Assembly: GCF_029625335.1 (NCBI RefSeq) | Contig: NZ_CP121111.1 | Coordinates: forward strand, 2,294,001 to 2,358,000 | DNA length: 64,000 bases | Direction of reading: 5' to 3' | DNA from: Flavobacterium nitratireducens | GTDB lineage: Bacteria > Bacteroidota > Bacteroidia > Flavobacteriales > Flavobacteriaceae | Shown here: one piece after another, positions 45,691 to 53,646 of the stretch | How positions within the stretch are numbered: position 1 is the stretch's first letter | Layout of the letters: each line of letters begins with the position of its first letter | Notes under the pieces: generated by a model | What the model was told of the DNA's origin: nothing | Database searches by the model: none | Seen by the model: only the letters and a program-made list of their open reading frames with translations | Position numbers and translations under genes: made by a program

Positions 45691-46083
45691 CTATGCCGAT
45701 ACACTTCGGTTTTTAAACATGTTGAGGTAAAAAAAGCTTCCCATTTTTCGTGCTCTATCTTTTAAAAGACTTGTATTATCTCCTTGATATAATTCATCTA
45801 AGGTTTGAAACCAATAATTTAACCAAATACCAAATTCGTTAGCGCTAATTTGACTATTAAAATATTCGTCTACTTTGTTATGAACGGCAATTGGATTGCC
45901 TTTGTATTTACGGATGCCGAATAAATTAGTTTCCCAAAAATCAATTAGCTTTTCTAGGTGGGAGTCCCAGTCAGCAATGAGTTCGTTAAAATAAGGACTA
46001 ATTTCCTCATCAGCCCTTATTTTATCATAGAATTGATGTATTAGAACCGAAATATCAGCTCTGTTTTCAATGTCTTTTTTCAT
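45691..46083 (-). CDS. Group III truncated haemoglobin
   Basis: This 130-residue globin belongs to truncated haemoglobin group III. The N-terminal SVLIHQFYDKIRADEEISPYF and the central FGIRKYKGNPIAVHNKVDEYF, with the likely proximal His, match the family. WFQTLDELYQGDNTSLLKDRARKMGSFFYLN closes the fold. Roles proposed for such proteins are oxygen, nitric oxide or peroxide handling. It follows the small membrane protein gene without a gap, and both appear controlled by the operator at 46413-46434. Confidence 0.9.
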   Translation of the reverse strand: MKKDIENRADISVLIHQFYDKIRADEEISPYFNELIADWDSHLEKLIDFWETNLFGIRKYKGNPIAVHNKVDEYFNSQISANEFGIWLNYWFQTLDELYQGDNTSLLKDRARKMGSFFYLNMFKNRSVSA

Positions 46084-46365
46084 TTATAAATTGTTTATAA
46101 TGATGAAGAATACGCTTGAAATCATGCTTAACAAAACGGCATTAAAAACAATTTTGTGTTTCATTTGTGCTAAAATAGAGGTGTTAGCAAACATACTAAT
46201 GAAAACAACAAGAACGAGTTGAATCATTTGTGTTATAGATGTTCCGTTAGCTAATACAGCCATTGCAGCAGCTCCGCCTAAACAGCTTTGTACTAGGATA
46301 CTTAATGAAGCAGATGCAAAATAATTAGTATCAAATTTTTCGAAGGAGTTGTTGTAAAGTGTCAT
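46084..46365 (-). CDS. Small conserved membrane protein, upstream partner of the truncated haemoglobin
   Basis: This 93-residue protein has three hydrophobic segments (SLSILVQSCLGGAAAMAVLA, MIQLVLVVFISMFANTSIL, AVLLSMISSVFFIIINNL). I do not recognise its family. Its stop is directly before the haemoglobin start, so the two are translated from one transcript. Its promoter region carries a Crp/Fnr-type palindrome. A role in gas or respiratory adaptation is a guess from position. Confidence 0.7.
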   Translation of the reverse strand: MTLYNNSFEKFDTNYFASASLSILVQSCLGGAAAMAVLANGTSITQMIQLVLVVFISMFANTSILAQMKHKIVFNAVLLSMISSVFFIIINNL

Positions 46366-46412
46366 AATGATTTGTTTTAATAATACAATATTACAACGGC
46401 TTGCAGGTCGTA

Positions 46413-46434
46413 TTTTATGACTTAAATCATAAAA
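46413..46434 (-). promoter_or_regulatory. Predicted Crp/Fnr-type operator before the haemoglobin operon
   Basis: The palindrome core is TATGA-N6-TCATA, extended by TT on both sides, the 5-6-5 spacing of CRP/FNR-family sites. It lies upstream of the minus-strand operon 46365-45691. A TAATATTG sequence (plus 46386-46393) is a near -7 box, so the operator centre would sit about 43 bases before the start of transcription, near the class II activator position. The adjacent Crp/Fnr gene is the natural candidate regulator. Confidence 0.6.
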
Positions 46435-46439
46435 CGAAA

Positions 46440-47036
46440 TTATCGGTACACTTTTCGGTTAATTATTTTCAAATCGCCTTTTTTCTCCAGTGATTTAATG
46501 GCTCTGATTACGGTTTCTACCCGCAATCCGGTTAAATCGGCTATTTGCTGGCGGGTAAAATGAATATGAAAACCGGCCGTTTCTTTCTTGAAATTCAATT
46601 GTTTTATCGAATAATCAATTAGTCTTAAAATGCGATGTTCGGGATCCTGTGAGGAAATTTCAGCTGCCATTACCGATTTGTAATACAATCGTTGGGAAAG
46701 ATTTTTGATGAATTTTAAACTAATATCTGAATGATTTTGCAGCAAATCCAATAATTGGTTTTTGGTAATCACAATCAATTCGGTGTCAGTAACAGCAACC
46801 GCATTGGCGGGATAAACTTGTTCAATAAATAAGGGAGGTTCGCCAAAACATTGGTTTTCATAGAAAATTCCCTGAATAAATTCTTTGCCTTCTTCGTTAT
46901 AATTATTCATTTTTACTTCGCCCGAAATGATTTGGAAATACTGTAAAGCCAGATTTCCTTCTTTGAAAATAAAATCACTGTATTTATAATTTTTTCTAAT
47001 TCCGCCATATTTTTCGAGTAAAGTAACAGTAATCAT
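46440..47036 (-). CDS. Crp/Fnr family transcriptional regulator
   Basis: This 198-residue regulator has a cyclic-nucleotide-binding-like beta-roll (residues 1-115) and a winged helix-turn-helix (HFTRQQIADLTGLRVETVIRAIKSLEKKG, about residues 150-180). The recognition helix RVETVIRAI keeps the E and R that contact GA/TC in CRP/FNR sites. There is no N-terminal cysteine cluster, so it is not a Fe-S FNR; its signal is unknown. It lies beside the haemoglobin operon on the same strand. Confidence 0.9.
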   Translation of the reverse strand: MITVTLLEKYGGIRKNYKYSDFIFKEGNLALQYFQIISGEVKMNNYNEEGKEFIQGIFYENQCFGEPPLFIEQVYPANAVAVTDTELIVITKNQLLDLLQNHSDISLKFIKNLSQRLYYKSVMAAEISSQDPEHRILRLIDYSIKQLNFKKETAGFHIHFTRQQIADLTGLRVETVIRAIKSLEKKGDLKIINRKVYR

Positions 47037-47127
47037 AAGGAAGAAATTTTAGTGTTTTTAGCTGTTAACAAAGATAATTGTTTCAAAATGGTTCCGGTAC
47101 TGTAAAAACTTTTTACTTTTACCTCAG

Positions 47128-47853
47128 ATGAAAAATAATACCATATATCAGGAAATCCTTCAGGCGAAGTTAGTGCGCAAGCAATTATTAGCGATTCTTT
47201 TAGATCCTGATAAAATAGTTTGGGAAAGTCTGCCGGAATTGATTTTTAAGATTAATCAATCGCCGGCAACGCATGTTTTTATTGGTGGAAGCCATGTTGG
47301 TACTACAATTTTGGATGATTTGATTGTTAGAATTAAAGAAGATTGTACTTTGCCCATTGTTCTTTTTCCAGGTCATCCTTCTCAAATTTCAAAATATGCA
47401 GATGGGATTTTGTTTTTAACATTATTGTCAGGCCGAAATCCCGATTATTTAATAACGCATCAGGTAAATGCAGCGCCAATTTTGAAGCAAACTCAATTGG
47501 AAATTATTTCCACAGGGTATATTTTGATTGAAAGTGGTACAACAACAGCCGTGGAGCGTGTAAGTAATACTAAACCGATTGATAGGAATAATTTAGATTT
47601 GGTTTTGGCAACCGCTTTGGCAGGCGAAATGTTGGGTAATAAACTAATTTATTTGGAAGCCGGTAGTGGCGCACAACAAGCTGTTCCCCAAGAAATGATT
47701 GCTGCTGTGGCTCAAAATAGTTCTATTCCACTTATTGTAGGTGGAGGAATTATAGACACACAAGGAATTCAAAATGCCTATGATTCTGGAGCTGATTTAG
47801 TAGTGATAGGTACAGCTTTTGAAAGAAATAGTAATTTTTTTAACGAACATTAA
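47128..47853 (+). CDS. Geranylgeranylglyceryl/heptaprenylglyceryl phosphate synthase
   Basis: This 241-residue TIM-barrel prenyltransferase of the GGGP synthase/PcrB family joins a polyprenyl diphosphate to glycerol-1-phosphate. Motifs visible are AILLDPDKIVWE (metal site), IGGSHVGTTILDDL, the catalytic-type segment LIYLEAGSGAQQAVPQEM near residue 173 and IVGGGIIDTQG near residue 208. It is common in Bacteroidetes, where the glycerol-1-phosphate lipid product is poorly understood. pnuC starts directly at its stop codon. Confidence 0.9.
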   Translation: MKNNTIYQEILQAKLVRKQLLAILLDPDKIVWESLPELIFKINQSPATHVFIGGSHVGTTILDDLIVRIKEDCTLPIVLFPGHPSQISKYADGILFLTLLSGRNPDYLITHQVNAAPILKQTQLEIISTGYILIESGTTTAVERVSNTKPIDRNNLDLVLATALAGEMLGNKLIYLEAGSGAQQAVPQEMIAAVAQNSSIPLIVGGGIIDTQGIQNAYDSGADLVVIGTAFERNSNFFNEH

Positions 47854-48493
47854 ATGATTGATTATTTTTTTCTCAATATGCTACTTATCCTATTTCCGAA
47901 ATTATTCTGGAGTTAGTAGCTGTTTTTTTTGGCTTGGCTAGTGTATGGTTTGCAAAAAAAGACAATGTATTGGTTTTTCCAACAGGATTAGTAAGTACTT
48001 TTATTTATGCTTATTTACTTTGGAAGTGGAATTTATTAGGCGATTCGATGATTAATGGCTATTATTTCATCATGAGTATTTATGGTTGGTACCATTGGAC
48101 TCGAAAAAAAGCAATGAGGTCGAGTTTCCTATTTCGGTAATGACAAAAAAAGAAGGCAGTATTGCAGCGGTTTTATTTGTGTTGACACTTGTATTTGTCT
48201 ATCTGGTTTATCAATATTTTGATAAGTTTGTTAATTGGTATAATTATGTAGATACGTTCTTAACAGCACTTTTTTTTGTTGGGATGTGGTTAATGGCAAG
48301 AAGGAAAGTCGAAAATTGGATTTTTTGGATTGTAGGAGATTTCATTTCTATACCTTTGTATTTTTGTAAGGGATATACATTTACAAGTTTGCAGTATTTC
48401 ATTTTTACAATTTTGGCTGTACTAGCTTATTTTGAATGGAAAGAAATATGGAAAGTTCAAAAAATGCAATCTGAAAATACAGTTGTAACTTAA
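47854..48493 (+). pseudogene. pnuC: PnuC/PnuT-type nicotinamide riboside or thiamine transporter, two frameshifts
   Basis: This membrane transporter of about 214 residues should read MIDYFFSQYATYPIS at its start, then VWFAKKDNVLVFPTGLVSTF and GWYHWTRKKSNEVEFPIS. Two separate single-base gaps interrupt it. A T7 run at about 47864-47872 needs one T, and an A7 run at 48104-48110 needs one A. After repair the protein has seven helices as in PnuC. The first gene segment begins at the ATG next to the GGGP synthase stop. In Bacteroidetes, close homologues called PnuT import thiamine, and a TPP riboswitch lies 2 kb downstream. Confidence 0.8.
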
Positions 48494-48504
48494 TAAAAGA
48501 GTTA

Positions 48505-50103
48505 GTGGTAGAAAATTCAAAATCAATTGAAGATTTATATAATAGTAAAAGTATGGGTTTGTCTGAACAAGATTTGGAACAAATGAACCAACACGGTGTT
48601 TCATTAGATGTTGTAAAAAAGCAATTAGCAATCTTTAAAAAAGGAATTGCTAAGATGGAATTAGTAGAAGCGGCAACAATAGGGAATGGCATTTTAAAAT
48701 TCACTACGGATGAGTTTATAGACAAAGCTAATTTCTTTGATGAGCACAAGTCGAATTTTAAACTATTAAAATTTGTTCCTGCTTCGGGCGCAGCCACAAG
48801 AATGTTTAAGTTTTTGACTGTTTTTGTCGCTGATTTTAATATTGAAAAAGAGTCTATTAATGCCTATATTAATAGGAAAAAGGATAGTAAACTACCTGTT
48901 TTTATAGTGGGAATGGAGAAATTGCCTTTTTTTGAAATGATTTATCAAAAATTAAAGTCTGAAATTGCCAATTTTGACAACCTTTCTAGGGATTACAAAA
49001 ATTATTATTTCATCAAATTCATGTTGGATTCGAAGTATTTTGATTTTGCTTCTAAACCAAAAGGGATTTTGCCTTTCCATAAATATGCTACTAGAATTGC
49101 TACTCCAATAGAAGAACATTTGTATGAATGTGGGTATTATTCTAGTTCTAAGGGGAAATCATATTTGCATTTTACGGTGACAGAATCACATCAGGAAGAA
49201 TTTGAAAAAATTATAAATGATGTTAAAGCTAATGTTGAAAAAGAGACCCAAACTACTATTGAAGTAAGCTATTCCTATCAAGATAAAAGCACCGATACCA
49301 TTGCGGTAACCATGAATAATAAGCTTTTTAGAACTGAGGAAGGTAAATTACTTTTTAGACCTGGAGGACATGGTGCGTTGATAGATAATTTAAATCAATT
49401 GGATGCCGATATTATTTTTATCAAAAATATTGATAATGTAATTCTTCATAATAACGAAACCATTGCTCTTTATAAAAAAGCGCTAGCAGGAGTATTGTTA
49501 GAATTACAACAAGAAATTTTTGCCTGTTTGAATCTAATGGATTATTCTAATGTTGCCGATTCACAAATAGAGAAAATCAAAACTTTCTTGAAATCAAAAC
49601 TAAATGTAAATGTAAAATCAGATTTTGATTTGTACACTTTTGAAAATAAAATCAAGGTATTACGTGGTATTTTAGACCGTCCAATACGTGTTTGCGGAAT
49701 GGTTAAAAACGAAGGCGAACCTGGAGGTGGTCCTTTTTGGGTAAAAAATGGTCAAAAAGGAATTTCATTGCAAATTGTAGAATCTTCGCAAGTGGATTTA
49801 TCCGATAAAAAACAAGCTAAAATAATGGAAAATGCTACGCATTTTAATCCAGTAGATTTAGTTTGTGCTACTAAAAATTATAAAAACGAGAAGTTTGATT
49901 TGCACCAATTTGTAGATGAAAACACCGGTTTTATTGTCGAAAAAAATCATCAAGGCAAAGATATTAAAGGCTACGAATTACCTGGATTGTGGAATGGAGC
50001 AATGGCTAATTGGTTGACCGTTTTTGTTGAAGTACCTTTGATTACTTTTAATCCTGTAAAAACAGTCAACGATTTATTGAAAGAAGCACATCAGTCCTTG
50101 TAG
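48505..50103 (+). CDS. DUF4301 family protein
   Basis: This 532-residue cytoplasmic protein belongs to DUF4301, a family largely from Bacteroidetes with no known function. Recognisable parts are FVPASGAATRMFKFLTVF near residue 90, LLFRPGGHGALIDNLNQLDAD near residue 283 and RVCGMVKNEGEPGGGPFW near residue 405. The glycine-rich segments resemble nucleotide-transferase loops. It starts with a GTG 12 bases after pnuC and is followed by arfB. Confidence 0.85.
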   Translation: MVENSKSIEDLYNSKSMGLSEQDLEQMNQHGVSLDVVKKQLAIFKKGIAKMELVEAATIGNGILKFTTDEFIDKANFFDEHKSNFKLLKFVPASGAATRMFKFLTVFVADFNIEKESINAYINRKKDSKLPVFIVGMEKLPFFEMIYQKLKSEIANFDNLSRDYKNYYFIKFMLDSKYFDFASKPKGILPFHKYATRIATPIEEHLYECGYYSSSKGKSYLHFTVTESHQEEFEKIINDVKANVEKETQTTIEVSYSYQDKSTDTIAVTMNNKLFRTEEGKLLFRPGGHGALIDNLNQLDADIIFIKNIDNVILHNNETIALYKKALAGVLLELQQEIFACLNLMDYSNVADSQIEKIKTFLKSKLNVNVKSDFDLYTFENKIKVLRGILDRPIRVCGMVKNEGEPGGGPFWVKNGQKGISLQIVESSQVDLSDKKQAKIMENATHFNPVDLVCATKNYKNEKFDLHQFVDENTGFIVEKNHQGKDIKGYELPGLWNGAMANWLTVFVEVPLITFNPVKTVNDLLKEAHQSL

Positions 50104-50128
50104 TCATACTGAAACAAGTTCAGCATCA

Positions 50129-50530
50129 ATGGAGATCCCAAAAATCATAACGGAATTACAATACAAAGCGGTTAGAAGTAGCGGTGCAGGAGGACAAAAT
50201 GTAAATAAGGTTTCGTCTAAGGTGGTTTTGTCTTTTGATTTGAAAAATTCTCAGGCTTTGTCCGATGAGGAAAAATTGTTGATAGAAACAAATTTAGCGT
50301 CAAGATTAACTGCTGATTTGGTTTTGATACTTCAATGTGATGAAGACCGAAGCCAACTTAAAAACAAAGAAATAGTTACGAAACGTTTTTTGGAACTGAT
50401 TAAAAAAGGGCTCCATGTTCCTAAAATCAGAAAGGCTACAAAAGTCCGAAAATCGGTGATTAAAAAACGAATTAAGGATAAAAAGAATCTTTCGGATTTA
50501 AAAAAATCAAGAAGAAAACCGGATTTTTAG
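50129..50530 (+). CDS. arfB: Alternative ribosome-rescue factor ArfB (YaeJ-type peptidyl-tRNA hydrolase)
   Basis: This 133-residue class I release-factor-like protein lacks codon recognition domains. The GGQ catalytic loop is visible as RSSGAGGQNVNKVSSKV near residue 20. The C-terminal tail is rich in lysine and arginine (KATKVRKSVIKKRIKDKKN), which in ArfB enters the mRNA channel of stalled ribosomes. It lies 25 bases after the DUF4301 gene. The following region holds the TPP riboswitch. Confidence 0.9.
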   Translation: MEIPKIITELQYKAVRSSGAGGQNVNKVSSKVVLSFDLKNSQALSDEEKLLIETNLASRLTADLVLILQCDEDRSQLKNKEIVTKRFLELIKKGLHVPKIRKATKVRKSVIKKRIKDKKNLSDLKKSRRKPDF

Positions 50531-50589
50531 TATCAAGAATTGGAGAATTAAGTATTAAGATATTTGGGATTATCTAAAAATCATAATAC

Positions 50590-50623
50590 TTGATGCTTTT
50601 ATTTTAATTCTTTTCTATCTTTG
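50590..50623 (+). promoter_or_regulatory. Promoter of the riboswitch-controlled TonB receptor
   Basis: TTG at 50590-50592 is followed after 23 bases by TATCTTTG at 50616-50623. The spacing is at the long end of the Bacteroidetes range. Transcription would start just before the TPP aptamer. Confidence 0.65.
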
Positions 50624-50626
50624 CAC

Positions 50627-50706
50627 CGTCTCAAAGGGGTGCTCTAAATAACGAGCTGAGATCATACCCAATGAACCTGAGCAAGTAATGTTGCTAAGGG
50701 AAATTA
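50627..50706 (+). ncRNA. TPP riboswitch (THI element)
   Basis: The aptamer is recognisable by AAAGGGGTGCTC, the CTGAGAT core at 50655-50661, and ACCCAATGAACCTGAGCAAG with TAATGTTGCTAAGGGAA to close it. These match the conserved TPP-binding loops. It controls the receptor gene starting at 50812. A C-rich stretch CCCCCTTTT at 50781-50789 can pair with the aptamer's AAAGGGG at 50633-50639, which suggests the switching element. Confidence 0.92.
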
Positions 50707-50811
50707 AGATAAATTGATGGTGAAAGCCATTAGTATATGAGTTAAATAAATCATTTTATAACAGTAACAAAAGAATAATTCCCCCTTTTATTCGTAAAAA
50801 AACAATTACGG

Positions 50812-53010
50812 ATGAACGTTAATTTTTTTAGCCGCAAAGGCACAAAGACACTAAGTTCTACTTTCTTGATGTCTTTAATCTTTTCTCTATTTTCTTTTTT
50901 CTCCTTTTCACAAGTAAAAGACACCACAAAAGTTAATCAATTAGATGTCGTTTTAGTATCTGCGGTTCGTGTTACAACTAAAACACCGGTTAGTTTTAGT
51001 AATTTGGACAAAAAGGATATTGCTCCACGCAATTTAGGTCAGGATATTCCTGTTTTGATGAACTATATGCCTTCGGTAGTGACAACTTCAGATGCCGGAA
51101 ATGGTTTTGGTTATACAGGTATTCGTGTGCGCGGTAGCGATGCAACTCGTGTGAATGTGACTATTAATGGAATTCCTTATAACGATTCTGAAAGTCATGG
51201 AACTTATTGGGTAAACATGCCTGATTTTGCTTCTTCTTTGCAGAGTTTACAATTACAACGTGGAGTTGGAACTTCAACGAATGGTTCAGGAGCTTTTGGA
51301 GCTAGTTTGAACATGTTAACGGATTCCTATTCGAAAAAAAGCAGTGGCGAAATTTCTAACTCTTTTGGAAGTTTTAATTCACATAAGCACACTGTGAAAT
51401 TCAGCACCGGATTAATGAATAATCATTTTGAAATAGCCGGTCGTTTATCAACTTTAAAATCAGATGGATATGTGGATAGAGCGAGTTCGGACTTGAAATC
51501 CTATTTCTTACAAGGAACTTATGTGGGTAAAACTACTTTGATAAAAGCTTTGGTTTTTGGTGGAAAAGAAAGAACCTATCAATCCTGGAACGGAATCGAT
51601 GCGGTTACGATGGCTTCTAATAGAAAGTACAACTCTGTAGGTGAAATATTTGATAATTCAGGGAATTTTGAAGGGTTTTATAAAAATCAGGTAGATAATT
51701 ACAATCAGGATCACGCACAATTGCATTGGAATGAAAAAGTTTCAGATAAGTGGAATACCAATTTAGCTTTTCATTATACCAAAGGTAATGGCTATTATGA
51801 AGAATATGTAGACGATTGGAAATATACCAATTTGTATTATGCTGATGATGCTCAATATTCGTTTTTAGGTTTAAATCCAATTGTGGTAGATGGACAAACC
51901 ATATCTTCAACTGATTATACCAGAAGGAAATGGTTGGATAATGATTTTTATGGAGCTACTTTTTCGGCTAATTATCAGGATGAAGTCCTTAATGTGATTT
52001 TAGGTGGAGGAGCCAATCGTTATGAAGGAGCTCATTTTACAGAACTTTTATGGTTACAATATCCTTCGGATAGTCAAATAGGAGTGCCAATGAATTATAA
52101 CATGGCGACAAAAAATGATGTAAATGTTTTTGCTAAAATCAATTACCAACTTTGTACAAATGTGAACTTTTTTGCTGATGCGCAATTAAGAAATGTACAT
52201 TATAAAGCCAACAGCCCAGAAACAGGGTTGGTTAATGATAACTTTAATTTCTTTAATCCTAAAGCTGGTTTGACTTATACGGTTGATAATGCAAATGCTG
52301 TTTATTTTTCGTATGCCAGAGCTAATCGTGAGCCTAACCGCACCGATTATGAAGGAGGAAGTGTAAAGCCAGAAAGCTTAAATGATTTTGAACTAGGATG
52401 GCGTTTTGTAGCACCAAATACGCAAATCAATCTTAACGGATTTTATATGCTTTACAAGGACCAATTGGTTTTAACGGGGGAATTGGATGATGTAGGTAAT
52501 CCAATACGAACAAATGTAGGTAAAAGCTATCGTTTAGGTTTAGAAGCTGAGGCTAAAATTCAGTTGTCTAAGAAATGGTTAATCAGTCCAAATTTTACTT
52601 TAAGTGATAATAAAAATATCGATTTTGTATTGGAAGACGGAACTGATTTAGTTGATTTAGGAAATACAACTATTGCTTTTTCTCCAAAGTTTATTGCTGC
52701 GAATAGTGTGGTGTTTTCTCCAATTGCCAATTTGCAATTGAATTTATTATCAAAATTTGTCGGAAGTCAGTATATGAATAATATTGATGATGCTCAGGGT
52801 AAATTGAAAGATTATTTCGTGAACGATTTTAATGCTACTTATACCATTTTCCCTAAATCTGTTTTCCAATCAGTTACTATTAGTGTTTTGGCTAATAATT
52901 TTGCTAACAGAAGCTATGTTTCTAATGGTGCTGATTATGGAGGAGGTTATGTGTATTATTATCCTCAAGCGGGAGCTAATTTCTTAGCAGGATTGACTTT
53001 GAAGTTTTAA
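50812..53010 (+). CDS. TonB-dependent receptor, thiamine-related by its TPP riboswitch
   Basis: This 732-residue outer-membrane receptor has a signal peptide (hydrophobic segment about residues 19-33, ending FSFSQ) and a plug domain with TKTPVSFSNLDKKDIAPRNL and GYTGIRVRGSDATRVNVTING. A 22-strand-type barrel follows, ending in FLAGLTLKF. The preceding TPP riboswitch strongly suggests uptake of thiamine or its phosphates, as with Bacteroidetes OMR-type receptors. The first 15 codons overlap a dispersed repeat (50830-50855); translation might also begin at the ATG near 50869. Confidence 0.9.
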   Translation: MNVNFFSRKGTKTLSSTFLMSLIFSLFSFFSFSQVKDTTKVNQLDVVLVSAVRVTTKTPVSFSNLDKKDIAPRNLGQDIPVLMNYMPSVVTTSDAGNGFGYTGIRVRGSDATRVNVTINGIPYNDSESHGTYWVNMPDFASSLQSLQLQRGVGTSTNGSGAFGASLNMLTDSYSKKSSGEISNSFGSFNSHKHTVKFSTGLMNNHFEIAGRLSTLKSDGYVDRASSDLKSYFLQGTYVGKTTLIKALVFGGKERTYQSWNGIDAVTMASNRKYNSVGEIFDNSGNFEGFYKNQVDNYNQDHAQLHWNEKVSDKWNTNLAFHYTKGNGYYEEYVDDWKYTNLYYADDAQYSFLGLNPIVVDGQTISSTDYTRRKWLDNDFYGATFSANYQDEVLNVILGGGANRYEGAHFTELLWLQYPSDSQIGVPMNYNMATKNDVNVFAKINYQLCTNVNFFADAQLRNVHYKANSPETGLVNDNFNFFNPKAGLTYTVDNANAVYFSYARANREPNRTDYEGGSVKPESLNDFELGWRFVAPNTQINLNGFYMLYKDQLVLTGELDDVGNPIRTNVGKSYRLGLEAEAKIQLSKKWLISPNFTLSDNKNIDFVLEDGTDLVDLGNTTIAFSPKFIAANSVVFSPIANLQLNLLSKFVGSQYMNNIDDAQGKLKDYFVNDFNATYTIFPKSVFQSVTISVLANNFANRSYVSNGADYGGGYVYYYPQAGANFLAGLTLKF
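50830..50855. repeat. Dispersed repeat word inside the receptor's 5' end
   Basis: The sequence AGCCGCAAAGGCACAAAGAC shares its arrangement with AACCTCAAAGGGCACAAAGA at 60471-60490. It is part of a dispersed palindromic family and lies within the region encoding the charged start of the signal peptide (SRKGTKTLS). Confidence 0.6.
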
Positions 53011-53026
53011 TTTGTAGTTTCTATTT

Positions 53027-53061
53027 AAAAAGCCTGAAAATTTAATACTTTCAGGCTTTTT
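53027..53061. terminator. Bidirectional intrinsic terminator after the TonB receptor gene
   Basis: AAAAAGCCTGAAA (53027-53039) pairs with TTTCAGGCTTTTT (53049-53061). A and T tracts on both sides allow it to serve the receptor gene and the convergent lipoprotein gene ending at 53065. Confidence 0.85.
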
Positions 53062-53064
53062 GTT

Positions 53065-53484
53065 TTAATTGTACACTCTAACTATATTTCCAATTTTCTC
53101 AGCGCGGTATTGTTTTAAAGGATATTGTAATTTGCCTTGTCCTGTAAACATACTGTATTCTTCATTGTCACATGGACAAAGTAGATTTATTCCTTTTATA
53201 GTTAATGTAGAACAACTACTCAATGCCTGATTAGGGCAAGCAGCATCAAAAGCATTATAGCTTGACCCAGTATAAAACACATAAATGCCTTTAGGTCCTA
53301 CTTCTGGTCCTGAATAGTAAATAGCGTTACTAGCATAATTAAGTTTTGAATAAGCTGGATAATTTAAATCGAAAGTTATCGAAAAATTATAGTTAGGGAT
53401 ATAAGGATTATTGTTCTTAAATCCATTATCTGAACAAGAAAAAAATAAAAGAACGACTAATGAAATGCTGAGGATTTTTTTCAT
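53065..53484 (-). CDS. Rieske-like lipoprotein without histidine ligands
   Basis: This 139-residue lipoprotein has a signal peptide and lipobox (VVLLFFSCSDN near residue 17). The C-terminal half resembles a Rieske [2Fe-2S] domain: FDAACPNQALSSC, then LLCPCDNEEYSMFTGQG, then LKQYRAEKIGNIVRVYN. In a true Rieske protein these would read C-x-H and C-x-x-H. Here the histidine positions are Asn and Asp, so no ordinary cluster can bind. The cysteines remain and might form a disulfide or bind another metal. The role is unknown. Confidence 0.72.
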   Translation of the reverse strand: MKKILSISLVVLLFFSCSDNGFKNNNPYIPNYNFSITFDLNYPAYSKLNYASNAIYYSGPEVGPKGIYVFYTGSSYNAFDAACPNQALSSCSTLTIKGINLLCPCDNEEYSMFTGQGKLQYPLKQYRAEKIGNIVRVYN

Positions 53485-53583
53485 GTTTATATTTTGTGAA
53501 AGTATTAGTGAAACAAATTTAATTTATTTACTTTTGAAATGTTATAAGCTTAACAGATAATTATAGACTATTAAAAATTATAC

Positions 53584-53621
53584 TATATTTGTAGCAAGAA
53601 ATCCCGTTGCGATGGGATTTT
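53584..53621 (+). promoter_or_regulatory. greA promoter -7 box and 5' leader hairpin
   Basis: TATATTTG at 53584-53591 is a good -7 element. Just after it, AAATCCC (53599-53605) pairs with GGGATTT (53614-53620) and continues into T residues. The hairpin is therefore at the very 5' end of the expected transcript, 26 bases before the greA start codon. It could act as a terminator-like attenuator or protect the mRNA end. Confidence 0.6.
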
Positions 53622-53646
53622 TTGTATTTATATAAACGACGAAATT

